This document shows positions 37,581 through 49,844 of a stretch of 64,000 nucleotides of DNA, one piece after another; position 1 is the first letter of the stretch; each line of letters starts with the position of its first letter. The stretch comes from Coptis chinensis (Eukaryota > Streptophyta > Magnoliopsida > Ranunculales > Ranunculaceae), in contig CM027383.1 in NCBI GenBank assembly GCA_015680905.1, forward strand, positions 40,360,501-40,424,500, written 5' to 3'. The notes under the pieces were generated by a model, which searched no databases, had not been told where the DNA came from, and saw nothing but the letters and a program-made list of their open reading frames with translations. A program made the translations under genes and the position numbers.

Positions 37581-39085
37581 TTTGGTGCCGTCTGTGGGAA
37601 CCGAGAGATCAAAGCAACGTAAAGATGGCAGCAATAGGGAAGAGAGGGGTAGGCAAACCGAGAAAGGTGGTGGTGCAGGAGCCTGAGGCAGAGGTAGTAA
37701 GCGATGAAGGGGGAGATCAAGAAGAGGAGATAACTGCTGGTTCAGCCTCAGAAGAGACATGGCTTATGCAAGAAGAGATTGTGAGATTGAGAGAGGAGAA
37801 TGACGCACTTAGAAAGGAAAGAGAAATGGTGGAGGAGGAAGCGAGAGCGGAAGCAAGTGAGGAATCTAATAATGAATAAGAGGGTCCGAACCTCGTTGAG
37901 AACCCGGTGACCGACCTCACAATGGAGCAAGTGCAGAAGATGATAAACACTGACCGGGAGGCGAACCTTCAACAAGCGAAGGCCCAAATGGGAGCAGCTA
38001 GCCAGTTGGTGGCTGGTCTGAACTGTAACCCGTTGGCGGATGCTATATGGGCTTCAGAGGTGCCGAAACGGTTCAATCAACCCAGGTTCGAAAGGTATGA
38101 CGACAAAGGGGACCCAGCAGATCACATTCATCATTTTCGGCAACAGATGCCTCTTTGGCAAGAAGCTTGGTATGATGAGCTGCGGTGCATGATGTTCCTA
38201 GCTAGCCTTAAAGGGGGGCGATTGGTACTACCGATTGCCGTTGAGGAGCATAAATAGTTTTCAGGAGTTGGAGCAAACGTTTATAGACCATTTCATACAT
38301 CAGAAAAGGCGAGTGGTGGATATCACGGCTTTGTTCAACATTAAGCAAAGATTTGCGGAATCAGTAAGGGATTATTTGTGCCGATTCAAAGCTGAAACAT
38401 TGAAGGTAGAGAACATGGATGAAAGGACAACGGTAATAACATTTGAAAGAGGTCTGCAACTAGGAACGAGAGTACCTCCATGGCTAAGAATGAGATCGCG
38501 ACTTTGCACGAGTTGTATCCACGGGTGGAAAAATATATAAGGTATGAGGACACAATGCAGAAGGATTCCAGAAGGTCAGGGAAGGCAATGTTTTCTTTAG
38601 AAAAAGGCGGGGATCACCAAAAGACGGAGGCATCAGATAAAGGAAATGGTGGATACTGCAGATATTCATTGCAGCCGGAAAAGAGTGGGGAAGGAGTTCG
38701 AAGGGATAATAGGGAGAGAAAGCCATATTGGGAACCGGAACATATGTCGTTGAATAGGCCATTGACTAAGATCTTGTCGTTGATAAAAAATCTTTAGGGA
38801 TATGAGGGACCGAGTAGCACACCGATTGAGATGCCAAGCAAGCCGTATTGTGCATATCACCAAGTAAGAAATCATGAGACTAATGAATGTTATGCGTTGA
38901 AATTGTTGATTAAGAGATTGGTCGATAAGGGAATGATGAGAGAGTTTATAGTGGGTGCCCCATATAAAAAGCAGATATCGGCTCAGGGTAGGATATTGGG
39001 AACCATTAATGTGATTTTCAGCGGAGAGGTTCTGAGTCATAACACCCATAGAGAGAAGATAAGGAGAACCGTGAGTATCCAATAG
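37568..39085 (+). pseudogene. Gag of the Tat-like element
   Basis: Three broken blocks. The first (to 37,879) is highly charged with a Glu/Arg coiled-coil stretch (EEIVRLREENDALRKEREM). The second (37,907-38,540) is the capsid-like Retrotrans_gag region: PKRFNQPRFERYDDKGDPAD, HIHHFRQQM, then after a shift SFQELEQTFIDHFI, FNIKQRF and RFKAETLKVENMDERT. The third (38,480-39,085) holds PYCAYHQVRNHETNECYALK, the Cys/His-containing region typical of this lineage. At least three frameshifts or stops separate them. Confidence 0.85.
37583..37600 (+). other. Primer-binding site of the Tat-like element
   Basis: TGGTGCCGTCTGTGGGAA starts two bases after the LTR end. It differs by one base from the TGGCGCCGTCTGTGGGAA PBS common in plant gypsy elements. 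Confidence 0.85.
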
Positions 39086-39199
39086 ATCAATGAAATAACG
39101 GGAGTTCTGCAACCCAAGTCATGGTCGGCGGAGGGAGGGGATCGGATTGTATTCACAAGTGCGGACCTCAAAGCTATCGACTCCCCCCATGAAAATGCA

Positions 39200-39589
39200 T
39201 TGGTCATTATTATGGCGATGGGCAATTACATGGTCAATAGGGTATTAATTGATTGCGGTAGTGCAGTAGACTTATTATTCAGAGGAGCCTTGGATGAAAT
39301 GAGGATTGATCCCAGACAACCTAGATCTCCGCAGACCAACTTGTATGGATTCAATGGAAGTATGATGGAGCCTATGAGAGAACTTTTGTTGTCTGTGACG
39401 ACGGGGCCGGTGACGGTGTTCACTCGGTTTATGGTGGTAGATTCCAACTCCCAATACAATGCGATTATGGGAAGGCATTTGGTTCCATGAGATGAAGGCA
39501 GTACTATCCACATACTATCAGGTAATTCGGTTCCCCACCCCAATAGGGATGTATGAAGTCCGCGGTGATCAAGTGGCAGCTAAGAATAG
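39200..39589 (+). pseudogene. Aspartic protease of the Tat-like element
   Basis: The retropepsin-like active site reads VLIDCGSAVDLLF (usual DTGS or DSGS). The family pattern continues with NLYGFNGSMMEP and NAIMGRHLVP, then, after a stop, STYYQVIRFPTP and GDQVAAKN. The frame is then cut by the Athila LTR at 39,590 and resumes at 60,202. The Cys in the catalytic triplet is unusual and may be inactivating. Confidence 0.85.
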
Positions 39590-41070
39590 TGATAAGAGCC
39601 CAAAACTGTAGTTTTAACCCTGTAACAGTCATACTTTTAGACCAATTATGTGAGTAATAATTAAGAGTTAATACTGATTACATGTTTTTATGCATTTCAG
39701 GCGTCAAAGTCCATTATGTGCAGAAATGTGCCACTTTAGCGAGATAAAGGAGCAAAGGTCGGTTGCTAAGGAGTTCTGTGATTAAAGGCTAAGATTCAAG
39801 AAGACAAAACCTTTCTAAAGCCTGGTCAAAAGCTGAAAAGTCGACGCCGGGATGAAAACAAAGACTCAAAGTCGCTAGAACTTCCGGGTCGTATCTTTGG
39901 ACTCAGACCTCGGAATTGGGCCTACCTTCTGTCAAAACGACCGGCTCGGAAAGAGCTTTCCAATGGTCTAAGTCGTGACCCAATCAGAGGAGCAAAAGTG
40001 GACGAAAAGTCTGTTAAAGTCAACTGCAACTGAAGAGGCCTTTTTGGACTGAAAGAATTGGGTTTTGGGCCTGATTCTTTGGCCCAAAACATGGCTCCAA
40101 GCCCATGCATGATTTTTGGATCTGGACATATAAAAACAAAAGCTTAGCTCTTTGTTAATGGTAGCTAGTTAGACCTAAAACTATATAGAATTCTAGATCT
40201 AGTTTTCAGTAGAGTAATTAAGTTTAAGTTCCATTTTCAATTCTTGTTTTAGATTAAGTCTTTGAATCATTGTTCTTAATTGATTAGATAAATAAAATAG
40301 TTATTTTGTCAATTTCGATTTTTGTCATTTCAATTTATAGATCTAGTTCTAATTCTTGTTGATTATCATTTCGTAGTTTAAGTAGATTGAAACATTGTTA
40401 GTTAAATTAGTTAAGTTAGAATTTTAATATGATGAGTAGTTATAATTTAATGGGAAGTGATGGGTTGATGACTAAAGGCTAAAACCTCCATTAGAGGGGT
40501 TGATGAAGCTTTGATGGAAACTTAGTGGTATAGTGTAGTAGCGTTGTAGAATCTATTCCACTCTAGAAGGTCGTGATTCGCCATGAGAATGGGTGGACGA
40601 CCTCACATGCTAGTTAGTATTTGGTAGAAATGCCATGAACACTAGGGATTAGAACTTCGAAATTCTTGCCGTAAAGAACGTAAGAATCGAGATACAAGAA
40701 TCTATGCTAGGTTATTAAGTTGGATTCGAGGTGGATTCAATTCCCCTCTAATCCTTTATCTAGATTCAAAACAATCATATTTCCATAGCATTAAGTAGTT
40801 TAAATTCAACATAATCAATTTCATATTGTATCGTGAGTATAACACCCTTCATAAAGCTCTCATTAGACTTAAGACTGATTAATTAGATTAGAAAACACTC
40901 CATGCTAGAGAACTAGGAGTGGAACGAATTTGTTACTCCACTCTATTTCGATAGAATTGAGAGTAGAAACTTTGATAAGCAATCTAGCATCATAAATAGT
41001 TTTAGTTTACTTACGTTTTGAGTTCATCGCTCATTTAAATGAGGTAAACTATCAATTTTATGTTTTATTA
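39590..41070 (+). repeat. 5' LTR of the Athila-like element (1,481 bp)
   Basis: Starts TGATAAGAGCCC and ends TTTTATTA, where the terminal CA has become TA. The 3' LTR keeps TTATCA. The first 550 bases and the last 450 match the 3' LTR closely, and the middle is longer here. Confidence 0.93.
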
Positions 41071-41072
41071 AA

Positions 41073-41085
41073 TGGCGCCGCTGCC
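41073..41085 (+). other. Primer-binding site of the Athila-like element
   Basis: TGGCGCCGCTGCC two bases after the LTR end, a close variant of the TGGCGCCGTTGCC PBS used by Athila-type elements. Confidence 0.85.
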
Positions 41086-41219
41086 GTCTTAGTTGCACTT
41101 TAGCATTGTTTTCATAGTATAATTAGTCATTTTTAAGTCCCATTAAACCCACCCACCCTTGTTTGATTCATACTGTGGTTGTCCATTTCAGCGTTGAAAA
41201 GTTCCACGACAAAATTACA

Positions 41220-41460
41220 CTCGAAAGCTTGATCGCTTTCCAGACGGGGCGCACTGCTCCATAAGCACGGAACCTTGAGCACGACCCGCCCCCATCTTGA
41301 GCTCGACCCGCCCTAAAACACTGTAACTTGGAAATACACGGAGCGCGACCGCGCCCTAAGCGAGTGCACCCGCGCCCTAACCTAAATTTTCCAAATTTCT
41401 ACAGGTTTGTTTCGAACTTCGATTTCTTTAAGTTTTTCAGTGTTCTAACTTGTTATGTAC
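41220..41460 (+). other. GC-rich 5' leader of the Athila-like element
   Basis: This GC-rich leader contains CGCGCCCTAAGCGAGTGCAC and CCCGCGCCCT. A diverged copy reappears at 56,040-56,220 in front of the second accessory ORF. Confidence 0.7.
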
Positions 41461-41611
41461 ACTGAACACGCCAGAAACAAGATGCTATTCATAAAAGCGA
41501 AGCAAGGACGCTATCGGTATTCCTTTCTTCCATACCTCGATCTCCGCTTAGAGGTTTATACTAAAATATCAAGATTGTTTGGAGTGTTGTCGTGTTTAGA
41601 CTTAGACTTGC

Positions 41612-43330
41612 ATGAGATTAAGGTCTGGTCGGAGAAAAACACCGAACGTAATTAACCGTCAATGTCAACAAACAAATCTATCGAGTATACCAATCACTAT
41701 ACCTCTAACTACTATCCCACCAACCACACCTAACATAATGGCTGAAGAAAGAGAGACTCCTCTCTCCGACTTCTACAAAGCCTTGAGCGATAGCCCTAAA
41801 TCTTGCATCGTTCTAGCAGACCCAGTGGGGGATTTTCGAATCCCCACAAACATATTTAATTTGTTACCTGTCTTCCATGGTTTAGACCATGAAAAACCTT
41901 ACCAACACATGCGTAGGATTGAACAAGTTCTTACAACATTCCATCATCCTACGGTTGGTGCGGAACAAATTAAACTGAGGGTATTTCCCTTCACCTTAGC
42001 CGATAAGGCAGAGTCTTGGTTAACTGCCCAAGCGCCTAACTCTGTGGACTCGTGGGCTAAACTTGTTCAAATTGTTTATGGAACATTTTTACCCACCCCT
42101 AAAGACGGATGAGATGCTTTCCAAGATTCATTTTTCCGGCCGGAATCCTCATGAATCATTTTCTGAGGCTTGGAATCGTTTCACCGATCTGCTTATAGAG
42201 TGTCCACACCATAACCTAGCAAAAGACACGTTAGTTCGTGCCTTTTTCAAAGGACTTCAACATCACCATAAAGAAGTCCTTGACATAATGAATGGGGGTA
42301 GTTTCCTAAGTAAAGGAGCCTCGGAGGCTTACAAATTTTTAGAAGAACAAACTAAACGCAATAACAATTGGGGGGGGGGGGGGGTAGTGATGATATCCCC
42401 CGCTCTGCTAGTTCTTCTTCAACAGTTAAGGCCGCCGGTCTAGAACTTAAAATTTTAATCGAATCTCTAACTAAAAAGGTTGAGGCTATTTCTGTGCAAC
42501 AAAAGCCTATCCCCGTCATGAATGTAAACTCCAACCCATGTAATTTCTGTTTGAGTCCTGAGCACCCTGACTCCTATTGTCCTCTCGCCTATGAACAACA
42601 ACAATTAGAGCAAGATAATGTTTGCTCCATTAATAACTATCCTATTCCTAATGCCCCATGGAGACAACATCCCAACTTTAGTTGGCGAAACAATCAACAA
42701 GTTACACCTCCAGGGTTTAATAACCAAAATGTTAGGCAAACAAACAATTATAATCAAGCTCCACCTAGGCAAGGACAGGGACAAGGTCAGGGAAATTATA
42801 ATAATTATAACAACCAAGGGCAACCACGACAAGGTGTAGCACAAGGTCAGAGTAATTATAATAGTTATAATACCAATAGAGGTATCGTTCCGGTTAACAA
42901 TAGTAACTATCACAACCCACCCATTAATAATCAACGTGAGATAGTTCCAGTCGCACCACCTGTGACTACTACACCTACACAACCGGATCGTATCGACGCC
43001 TTTATACAGGTTACCCAACAACTTTTCCAATCAATGACTCAATCAAACCAACAGATCTTACAATCCATAAATCAGGGCATACAACAGTTAACCCAAAAGA
43101 AAGCCCAACCAAAAGGCGTGTTTCCAGGACAAGCTATACCAAACCCTAAAACAGCAAACACAGCCTTTGAGGTAAATGGTAATACTAGCACGAAAACTAC
43201 AATCGTAGGTGATCTAAATGCCATCACCACTCTCTGTTCTGGAAGAGTGGTTGATAACAAAGTAACTATGCCTATAGTTACCCCATCAGTACTCCCTGCA
43301 CCGGATATCGAACTAGATACCCGGAAATAA
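41612..43330 (+). pseudogene. Gag of the Athila-like element
   Basis: The frame begins MRLRSGRRK, as is common for this lineage. It continues with FHGLDHEKPYQHMRRIEQVL, FPFTLADKAESWL and, after a frameshift near 42,070, HFYPPLKTDEMLSKIHFSGR and ECPHHNLAKDTLVRAFFKGL. A run of fifteen G (42,370-42,384) causes another frame change. The C-terminal part has a CCHC knuckle CNFCLSPEHPDSYC and an Asn/Gln/Gly-rich low-complexity tail (QGQGQGNYNNYNNQGQ), then a long Gln-rich helix. Confidence 0.9.
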
Positions 43331-43460
43331 AACCAAAGAGCCTACCACTGTAGAGGTACCAGTTAAACCATAACCTAAGAAACAGAAAGCCAAGGTTACA
43401 CATCAAGTCGAGCCATACGCTAAATATAGAGCAAAACCACCGTTCCCTCAAAAATTAGCC

Positions 43461-44100
43461 ATGCTAACCAGGGATACCAACTTTGAGGAGATTAGGAACG
43501 TTTTCAAAAATCTAACGATAAACCTTCCTTTTCTCGAAGCTATTAAAAAGCTACCTAATCACGCTAAGTTTCTTAAAGAGTTGTGCACTACTAGGCGTAA
43601 GACCAACATACCTAAAGACGCCTTTTTAACTGAACAATTCCCAACTTTATCCAAAAATAATGGAATTGTTAAGTACAAAGACCCTGGTCATCCTACTGTA
43701 AAATGCACCTTAGGAGATTCCCACACGACAACCGCGTTATTAGACCTAGGGGCGAGTGTTAACTTACTCCCATATTATTTGTATAAACAAATAGGTCTAC
43801 AGGAAATGCAACCTACAAAAATAATGTTGCAATTAGCGGACAGGTCAATTAAGTATCCTAAGGGTGTAGTGGAAAACGTGCTTGTTAAAGTTTAGGATTT
43901 CTTCTATCCTGTTGATTTTGTTATCCTCGATACAGAAGTCGCTAACGACTCTGTACCGATCATCTTAGGGCGCCCCTTCTTAGCAACTGCCAACGCACTT
44001 ATAAATTGCCGCGATGGTAAGATGTCCTTATCTTTTGGCCATCTTACAGTTGAGGTAAATGTTTTTAAAATGATGAAACAATTACCAGATTCGTCTATAG
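43461..44100 (+). pseudogene. Aspartic protease of the Athila-like element
   Basis: KELCTTRRKTNIPKDAF precedes the active-site region TALLDLGASVNLLPYYLY. The DLGA form is usual for Athila proteases. IILGRPFLATANALI follows. A TAG after ENVLVKV at 43,893-43,895 interrupts the frame; downstream residues (FFYPVDFVILD) continue in frame. Confidence 0.9.
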
Positions 44101-45858
44101 ATGGGGAGGTTAGCATGATCGAGAGCTTAGCTCAAGATTATTTTAACAACACGTTTCTCAAAAATAATATGTACAAATTCCTTTCTTTTGGAACTTCAGA
44201 TTTTGTAAATGACTCCTACTTAGAGGAAGTCAACACCATCCTTGACTCCACACCAATTGTAGACCCTTCGGTTGCTCCATATACTGAGTATGAAGACTTG
44301 CTACCTAAGCAAGTATTCATTATGCAAAATGAGGACCCAGACAAAACATCTATTGATTTTCCTTTCACCCCAGTGCCTAAACCTCTTCCCCCGGAGTTAA
44401 AATATATTCAACTTGATCCGGATGGTAGTCATCCGGTAATTATATCTTCTCTGTTATCTGAGAATGAAGAGACACGTTTAATCCGGGTGATTAGGGAACA
44501 TCGGTCTGCGATTGGTTGGTCCCTAGCCGACATTAAGGGTATTGACCCTAATGTTTGCACTCATCGTATCCATTTGGAGGATAACGCGAAGACTTCTCGC
44601 GAACCTCAGCGTCGCTTGAACCCTGCCATGAAAAAGGTGGTTAGGGAAGAAGTCTTACGATTACTCGATGCGGGTATCATATACCCAATCTTTGATAGCG
44701 AATGGGTAAGCCCCATTCATGTAGTTCCTAAGAAATCGGGAGTTACCATGGTACGTAACGGGAAGGGTGACTATGTTGTCACACAAGGTCCTATGAAATG
44801 GAGGATCTGTATTGATTACAGACGTTTAAATGCTATGACACGAAAGGATCACTTTCCTTTACCTTTTATAGATCAAATGCTCGAACGCCCTAACCGGTCA
44901 TGCTTTTTATGTTTTTTACGATGGCTACTCGGGCTATTTTCAGATTATTATTGATATTGATGACCAAGAAAAGACTACCTTCACATGTCCCTTTGGAACG
45001 TATGCCTATAAACGAATGCCTTTTGGCCTTTGTAATGCTCCTGGTACCTTCCAACGGTGTATGCTTCATATATTTAGTGACATGGTAGAGCGCTTTATGG
45101 AAGTTTTCATGGATGATTTTTCTATCTATGGAGACTCCTTCCGCGATTTGTTTTGTCTAATCTGGCTAAGGTTTTGACACGGTGTGAAGAAAAGAGCCTC
45201 GTTTTAAACTGGGAAAAGTGTCATTTCATGGTGAAAAAGGGCATAGTACTAGGTCACATTGTATCTAGTGATGGCATCGAAGTAGATAAGGCCAAACTAG
45301 ATAAGATAGCAACTCTACCTAAACCACGGACTGTCCGTGATATTAGAGCCTTTCTAGGCCATGCAGGTTTTTATAGGCGGTTTATTAAAAACTTCTCGAA
45401 AATAGCTAGGCCTTTAACTAATCTGCTTTTGAAAGATGCAATCTTTGATTTTAATTTTAACTGTAAGCAGGCTTTTGAAAATTTAAAAGCCGCCCTAACC
45501 TCTACACCAATTATACAGCCTCCCGATTGGTCTAAACCTTTCGAACTCATGTGTGATGCTAGTGACTATGCAGTTGGTTCAGTCTTGGGACAAAAACTAG
45601 ATAATAAGTCCATTGTTATTTATTATGCTAGTAAAACCTTAAACGATGCTCAACGGAATTATTCAACTACCGAAAAAGAATTCTTAGCCGTCATTTATGC
45701 TTTAGATAAGTTTCGTCCTTATTTGGTTGGTTCTAAAACTTTAGTTTACATGGACCATGCAACCCTTAAGTACCTTCTTGCAAAGAAGGATGCTAAGCAG
45801 AGATTAATCCGATGGATCCTTCTCCTGCAAGAGTTCATATTAGAAATAAAGGACAAAA
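44022..45858 (+). pseudogene. Reverse transcriptase and RNase H of the Athila-like element
   Basis: RT motifs in order: GWSLADIKGIDPNVCTHRI, EVLRLLDAGIIYPI, SEWVSPIHVVPKKSG, WRICIDYRRLNAMTRKDHFP. After a frameshift near 44,890 come DGYSGY, TFTCPFGTYAYKRMPFGLCN and the catalytic [12 protein letters not shown] further shift near 45,150 leads to the connection ([20 protein letters not shown]) and RNase H ([46 protein letters not shown]). The CACTA insertion follows EIKDKR. RNase H continues at 51,849 as GVKNVVADHLSRL. Confidence 0.93.
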
Positions 45859-45860
45859 GA

Positions 45861-45975
45861 CACTACAACAAAAGGGGTCTTTTGCAGCGCACCCTTTTGC
45901 AACGCCAAAAAATTGTTGTTAAAGGTCACCTATTGCAACGCCATATGGGGCTGCTAAAGGTTTGTCGTGCTATTA
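45861..45975 (+). repeat. Left TIR and subterminal repeats of the CACTA element
   Basis: The 13 bp terminal repeat is followed by CTTTTGCAGCGC, CTTTTGCAACGCC and ATTGCAACGCC in one orientation. Confidence 0.85.
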
Positions 45976-46219
45976 GCTTAACTGTACATAAATTTATTTA
46001 TTGTGACACCTCTTGCGTGGCAAATAGTTATAATTTTTTTTTTCAAAAAACATAAAATGCAATTTTTATAGAGAGCTTTATCATTTACCACGCCATTGTT
46101 GCTGTTAAAGTTAACTCAATCATTTGTGATGCCACTTTCGTTGTAAAAACCTTTTGTAAATGTCCATGTTTTATTGGATGTAGTATGTGTTGCAGCTAGA
46201 GAAGCGCTGCTATTGGGCT

Positions 46220-46485
46220 TTTTATGGGCGGGAGTTAATTTCTTTTAAAGGTTTTTTTATGGGCGGGCCTATTTTTATTGTTGGCGCTCCAACAAAAAAC
46301 CAAAAAATAAAAAAGTAAAATCCAAAATCCAAAACCCTAAATTGGTTTTATTTTTCTCATCTTTTTCTCTTCTTGTGCCGCCACCATATTGAAAACCCAA
46401 ATCCAACAGAGATAGTAAAAGAGCCTTTTGAATTTTGTTGGTGTTCATAGTACGTTGTACTCTCATTCAATAATAGGTTGTGTAC
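46220..46485 (+). promoter_or_regulatory. Captured upstream region of the CDK gene
   Basis: The 266 bases before the CDK ATG are not CACTA subterminal repeats and carry sites found in cell-cycle promoters. A telobox AAACCCTAA is at 46,332-46,340, an E2F-like TTGGCGC at 46,281-46,287, and two copies of TTTTATGGGCGGG are present near 46,220 and 46,253. The sites are short, so the functional reading is inference. Confidence 0.4.
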
Positions 46486-47278
46486 ATGGACAAGTACACA
46501 AGTACGAAGTTGGAGAAGGTTGGACATATACGGAAAAGTGTACAAGGCTCGGGACAAGACGACCGGGTCAATTGGTGGCCCTCAAGAAGACGCTGCTGGA
46601 AATGGACCGAAGAAGGTGTGCCCCTAACTGCTCTTTCGAGATTGCCCTCCTTCGGATGCTCTCTCGAGTCTCTATCTGGTCCGATTGCTCTGCGTCGAAA
46701 GCACGCCGACAACAAGAACGGGAAGCCCCTTCTCTACCTGGTCTTCGAGTACCTCGACACGGATCTCATCCGAGCTTCCTCTACCAATTGTGCAAAGGGT
46801 GGCCCACTGCCCATCGCCACGTGCTTCTTCAGAGATCTCAAACCCCAAAATCTTTTGGTTGACAAGGACAAGGGCATACTCAAGATTGCCGATCTTGGCC
46901 TTGGAAGAGCCTTCACCGTTCCTCTCAAGAGCTACACACACGAGGTGGTGCGCTTTTTTTCCTTTCCTTTTCCTTTTCCATTTCCATTTCAACTCTAACC
47001 TTCCTTCTTCTGCTATTCAATTCTTATTATTATTACCAGATTGTAACTCTGCAGTGCGAGCTCGAGAGGTTACGCTCAACACACTACTCAATGCGGTGTC
47101 GATGTATGTGGTCCGGTGGGGATGCATATTTGGTCCGTCAGAACCCTATTCTTTTTATTTTTCAATCAACAATAATTACATCTTCCTAAATTGTTTTTCT
47201 TGGTGTAGCTGAAATGGTCAGAGACAAGCCCTATTTCCCCGGTGATTCCGAAATGCAACAGTTGCTTCATATATTTAG

Positions 47279-49844
47279 GTACTTTCCTCTCTCTTGCTTT
47301 GTCTATCACAAATTTGTGTTGATTTTACGAGAAATTCACAAAGCAAATAGTTCACTGTTCTGTAAGTAGAAATGGATATTTATATTTCTACAAATAAAAG
47401 TGAAGAATTTTGCCTCAAACAAGTTTTGAGGCACTCTTCAAGTACACTGTATGTGAATTAAAGCTTTTAAACCATCACATCGTTCCTTATGGAATAAAAC
47501 ATGCAGAAGGTTTAGTTGATTCTAGAGAAACTAATACTTCTAAAGGTGAACCTGCACTATCTAATAGAGTGGTTTTTCTACTATATTATTACTATAAAAA
47601 TGGGGATGACACCAACTTAAAGGAAGACGATCGTGGTGGTGATCTAAGTTGAGGTGGTGGCTTCTTTGGCTTAGCAATGGAAATAACAAACATTGAAGAC
47701 ACAACTAGTAACACAATAAAAATGGAGCTTTGGTTGCCATTGCAGCCAGATAGTTGATGATTAACAAATGCAGATGAATATAAAATCCTGATGGAAGGAT
47801 GCGACCTTATATAGGCCTTAAACCATAAACCATTTCTTGTGATATATAGCTATCGTCATATCATCATTAAAGATATAGATATATAATTATTACTCATTAG
47901 TATTAGTGAAATAGTGAGTGTCATCATCACTAGCTACCAACTTGGTTTGTGCATCCCATTTTGGATATATAGGCTGTAAGTTTTGTTTGTTTGTTTTTAT
48001 TTTTTTTCTCCTTATGTTAATTTCATATTTTCAGACCATATTCTCAACTGAATATTATGTTAAAGTAAACAAAGTCTGTAAATAGAAAAACAAACAAGTA
48101 GATTCATTATGCATTTATGATCGAAACCCAAGGAATATTTCTGCTCATATGAGAATGTCCATTACCGTGACGTTTTGGATTTGTAATGTAATAAATGGTT
48201 TGTTACTTACCTTCCCTTGAAAAAAAAATATATATTTGAGTGCATCCTATCAGAGAAACTTAGACCCTAAAATAATGCATACACGTTTGAAATTTCAAAT
48301 TCGTAGGAGCCTCAACTTGAAAAAATAGTGGGTTTTTAGTGCCCATCTAAGACTGACTCCAAGCGAATGGAGTGGCTCAAAGACGCAGGTGATCAAAATA
48401 AATCATATAGCTCTGCTTGGGAAACAACCTGTTTGCTTTTGTCAAACTACATTTGAGTTAGTCAAATATTACCTGATAGAGGTCTAAAATTGGATCATCC
48501 CATCATGTTATTTGGTATATCGTTGCCTTCGTTTGTCATTATTGTTGAACATCTATAGCCATTTCATTAATTCATTGTACAAAAGATTAATTGAGTGTCA
48601 AGACGCATTAAGTCATTAAAGATATATATCCTCATTCAGGAATCGGATTGGTTTACTCTTGTTTCATAATTATTCATATTATTTGCTATTTCTAGAGAAG
48701 ATATTTAAATTGTTAACATGCTAGCTTTGGCAATACATGCATGTGATCTGATAAGATTCATGTGTGTGTGTGCAATGTGACTGAAGATGCCTAATTGCAC
48801 GATTGGAAACACGGACCAAAGGGTAGATGGAAGTGGTCTGAACTTGCAACTAGTAACCATCACATACATTTTAGGATAGATCAACTCATACATGCCGGAG
48901 CTTCATATATGTGCTGCATTTGGCGGGTCGTGGAAATGATAGTTGGGCACGACCTTTCACCAAAACCAATTATAATGCCACCGAAGCAGAAACTCTGATT
49001 TTCCATCATTTTAACTTGCATTTAGACAATATAATATTTTGTCCCTGTATTATTATTTTTAGAATTTATTTGTCCGCTTTGGCTGTTAGTTTTTACTCAC
49101 CAAGTTGATTTGGCGAACCTAATTAAAACAAACAATAAAAAAGCAGATCAAAAACAACTGGATCTAGTCTATCATGGTCTATGGAGACATAAGAGGACTA
49201 GAGTCTAGACATCAAGTCAATAGATAGTACAGCCGAAGTTGATGACAAGTTGACATCTTTGATCCTGTGTTTCTTAAGTTTGTGTGAGGAGATTGATGTG
49301 CATAGTTCTAAACTGCTAACAAGTTATACATATGAATACTACTATAATAGATGAAGTTGGGATTCCGGAGTTTAGGTTGCCCCTTAGCATGATAGGTGGG
49401 AGCTCATTATTTGCTGTCTTTGAAGAGTGTCTTATAGTATAATATCATGACACTTTTGTCAAGTCAAGCGTGATGCACCTCTACTAGAATGCATTTGAAA
49501 GATTATGTATTTTATCTTTAAAGTTGCAAAATATTGATTGGGTCTGTTCACCCTGATTTAGGAATTTTCCAATTTGCTCATTTTCTTCTTGTTTGTGTGA
49601 TAAACCGCTGTCAATTTGGCCACTATACATTGCATAATGTCTTGTTGAAATGGTATTTCAACAATTTATCATTTGTGGATGAAACCTGAAATAAGCTGAT
49701 TTATAATGTTTTAACTAATCTTTGTCTTTATGTAGTCATAGCGGTGTGGGTACAGTTATGCTCCTGAGAATATGCTCTTTATAGTACTTTTGTTTTACTT
49801 ATTTCTTTTGCATATTACCTGAGTTACCTTATTTTGCATTGAAG
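47279..49844 (+). other. Enlarged third intron of the captured CDK gene
   Basis: At 2,566 bases this intron is far longer than the gene's others (about 80-380). Besides the secreted-peptide-like start, it contains a plus-strand open frame at 47,410-47,652 that overlaps it in antisense, and a GC-richer block at 48,780-48,990 whose origin I cannot tell. The size and composite content suggest secondary insertions or a second capture. Confidence 0.6.
47592..47740 (-). pseudogene. Start of a small secreted-peptide-like gene, antisense in CDK intron 3
   Basis: On the minus strand a TATA box (CCTATATAAGG, near 47,815) is followed about 70 bases later by ATG at 47,738-47,740. The ATG frame starts MATKAPF. 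After a one-base shift it gives a hydrophobic signal-peptide-like segment (IVLLVVSSMFVISIA) and then a basic, proline-rich KPKKPPPQLRSPP, ending in a stop at 47,592. It looks like the promoter, leader and first codons of a short secreted proline-rich protein. I cannot name the family. It may have been captured separately from the CDK gene. Confidence 0.5.

Noticed and set aside
42605..43030. A 141-codon minus-strand open frame with hydrophobic repeats
   Set aside because: It is the antisense shadow of the Asn/Gln-rich gag tail.
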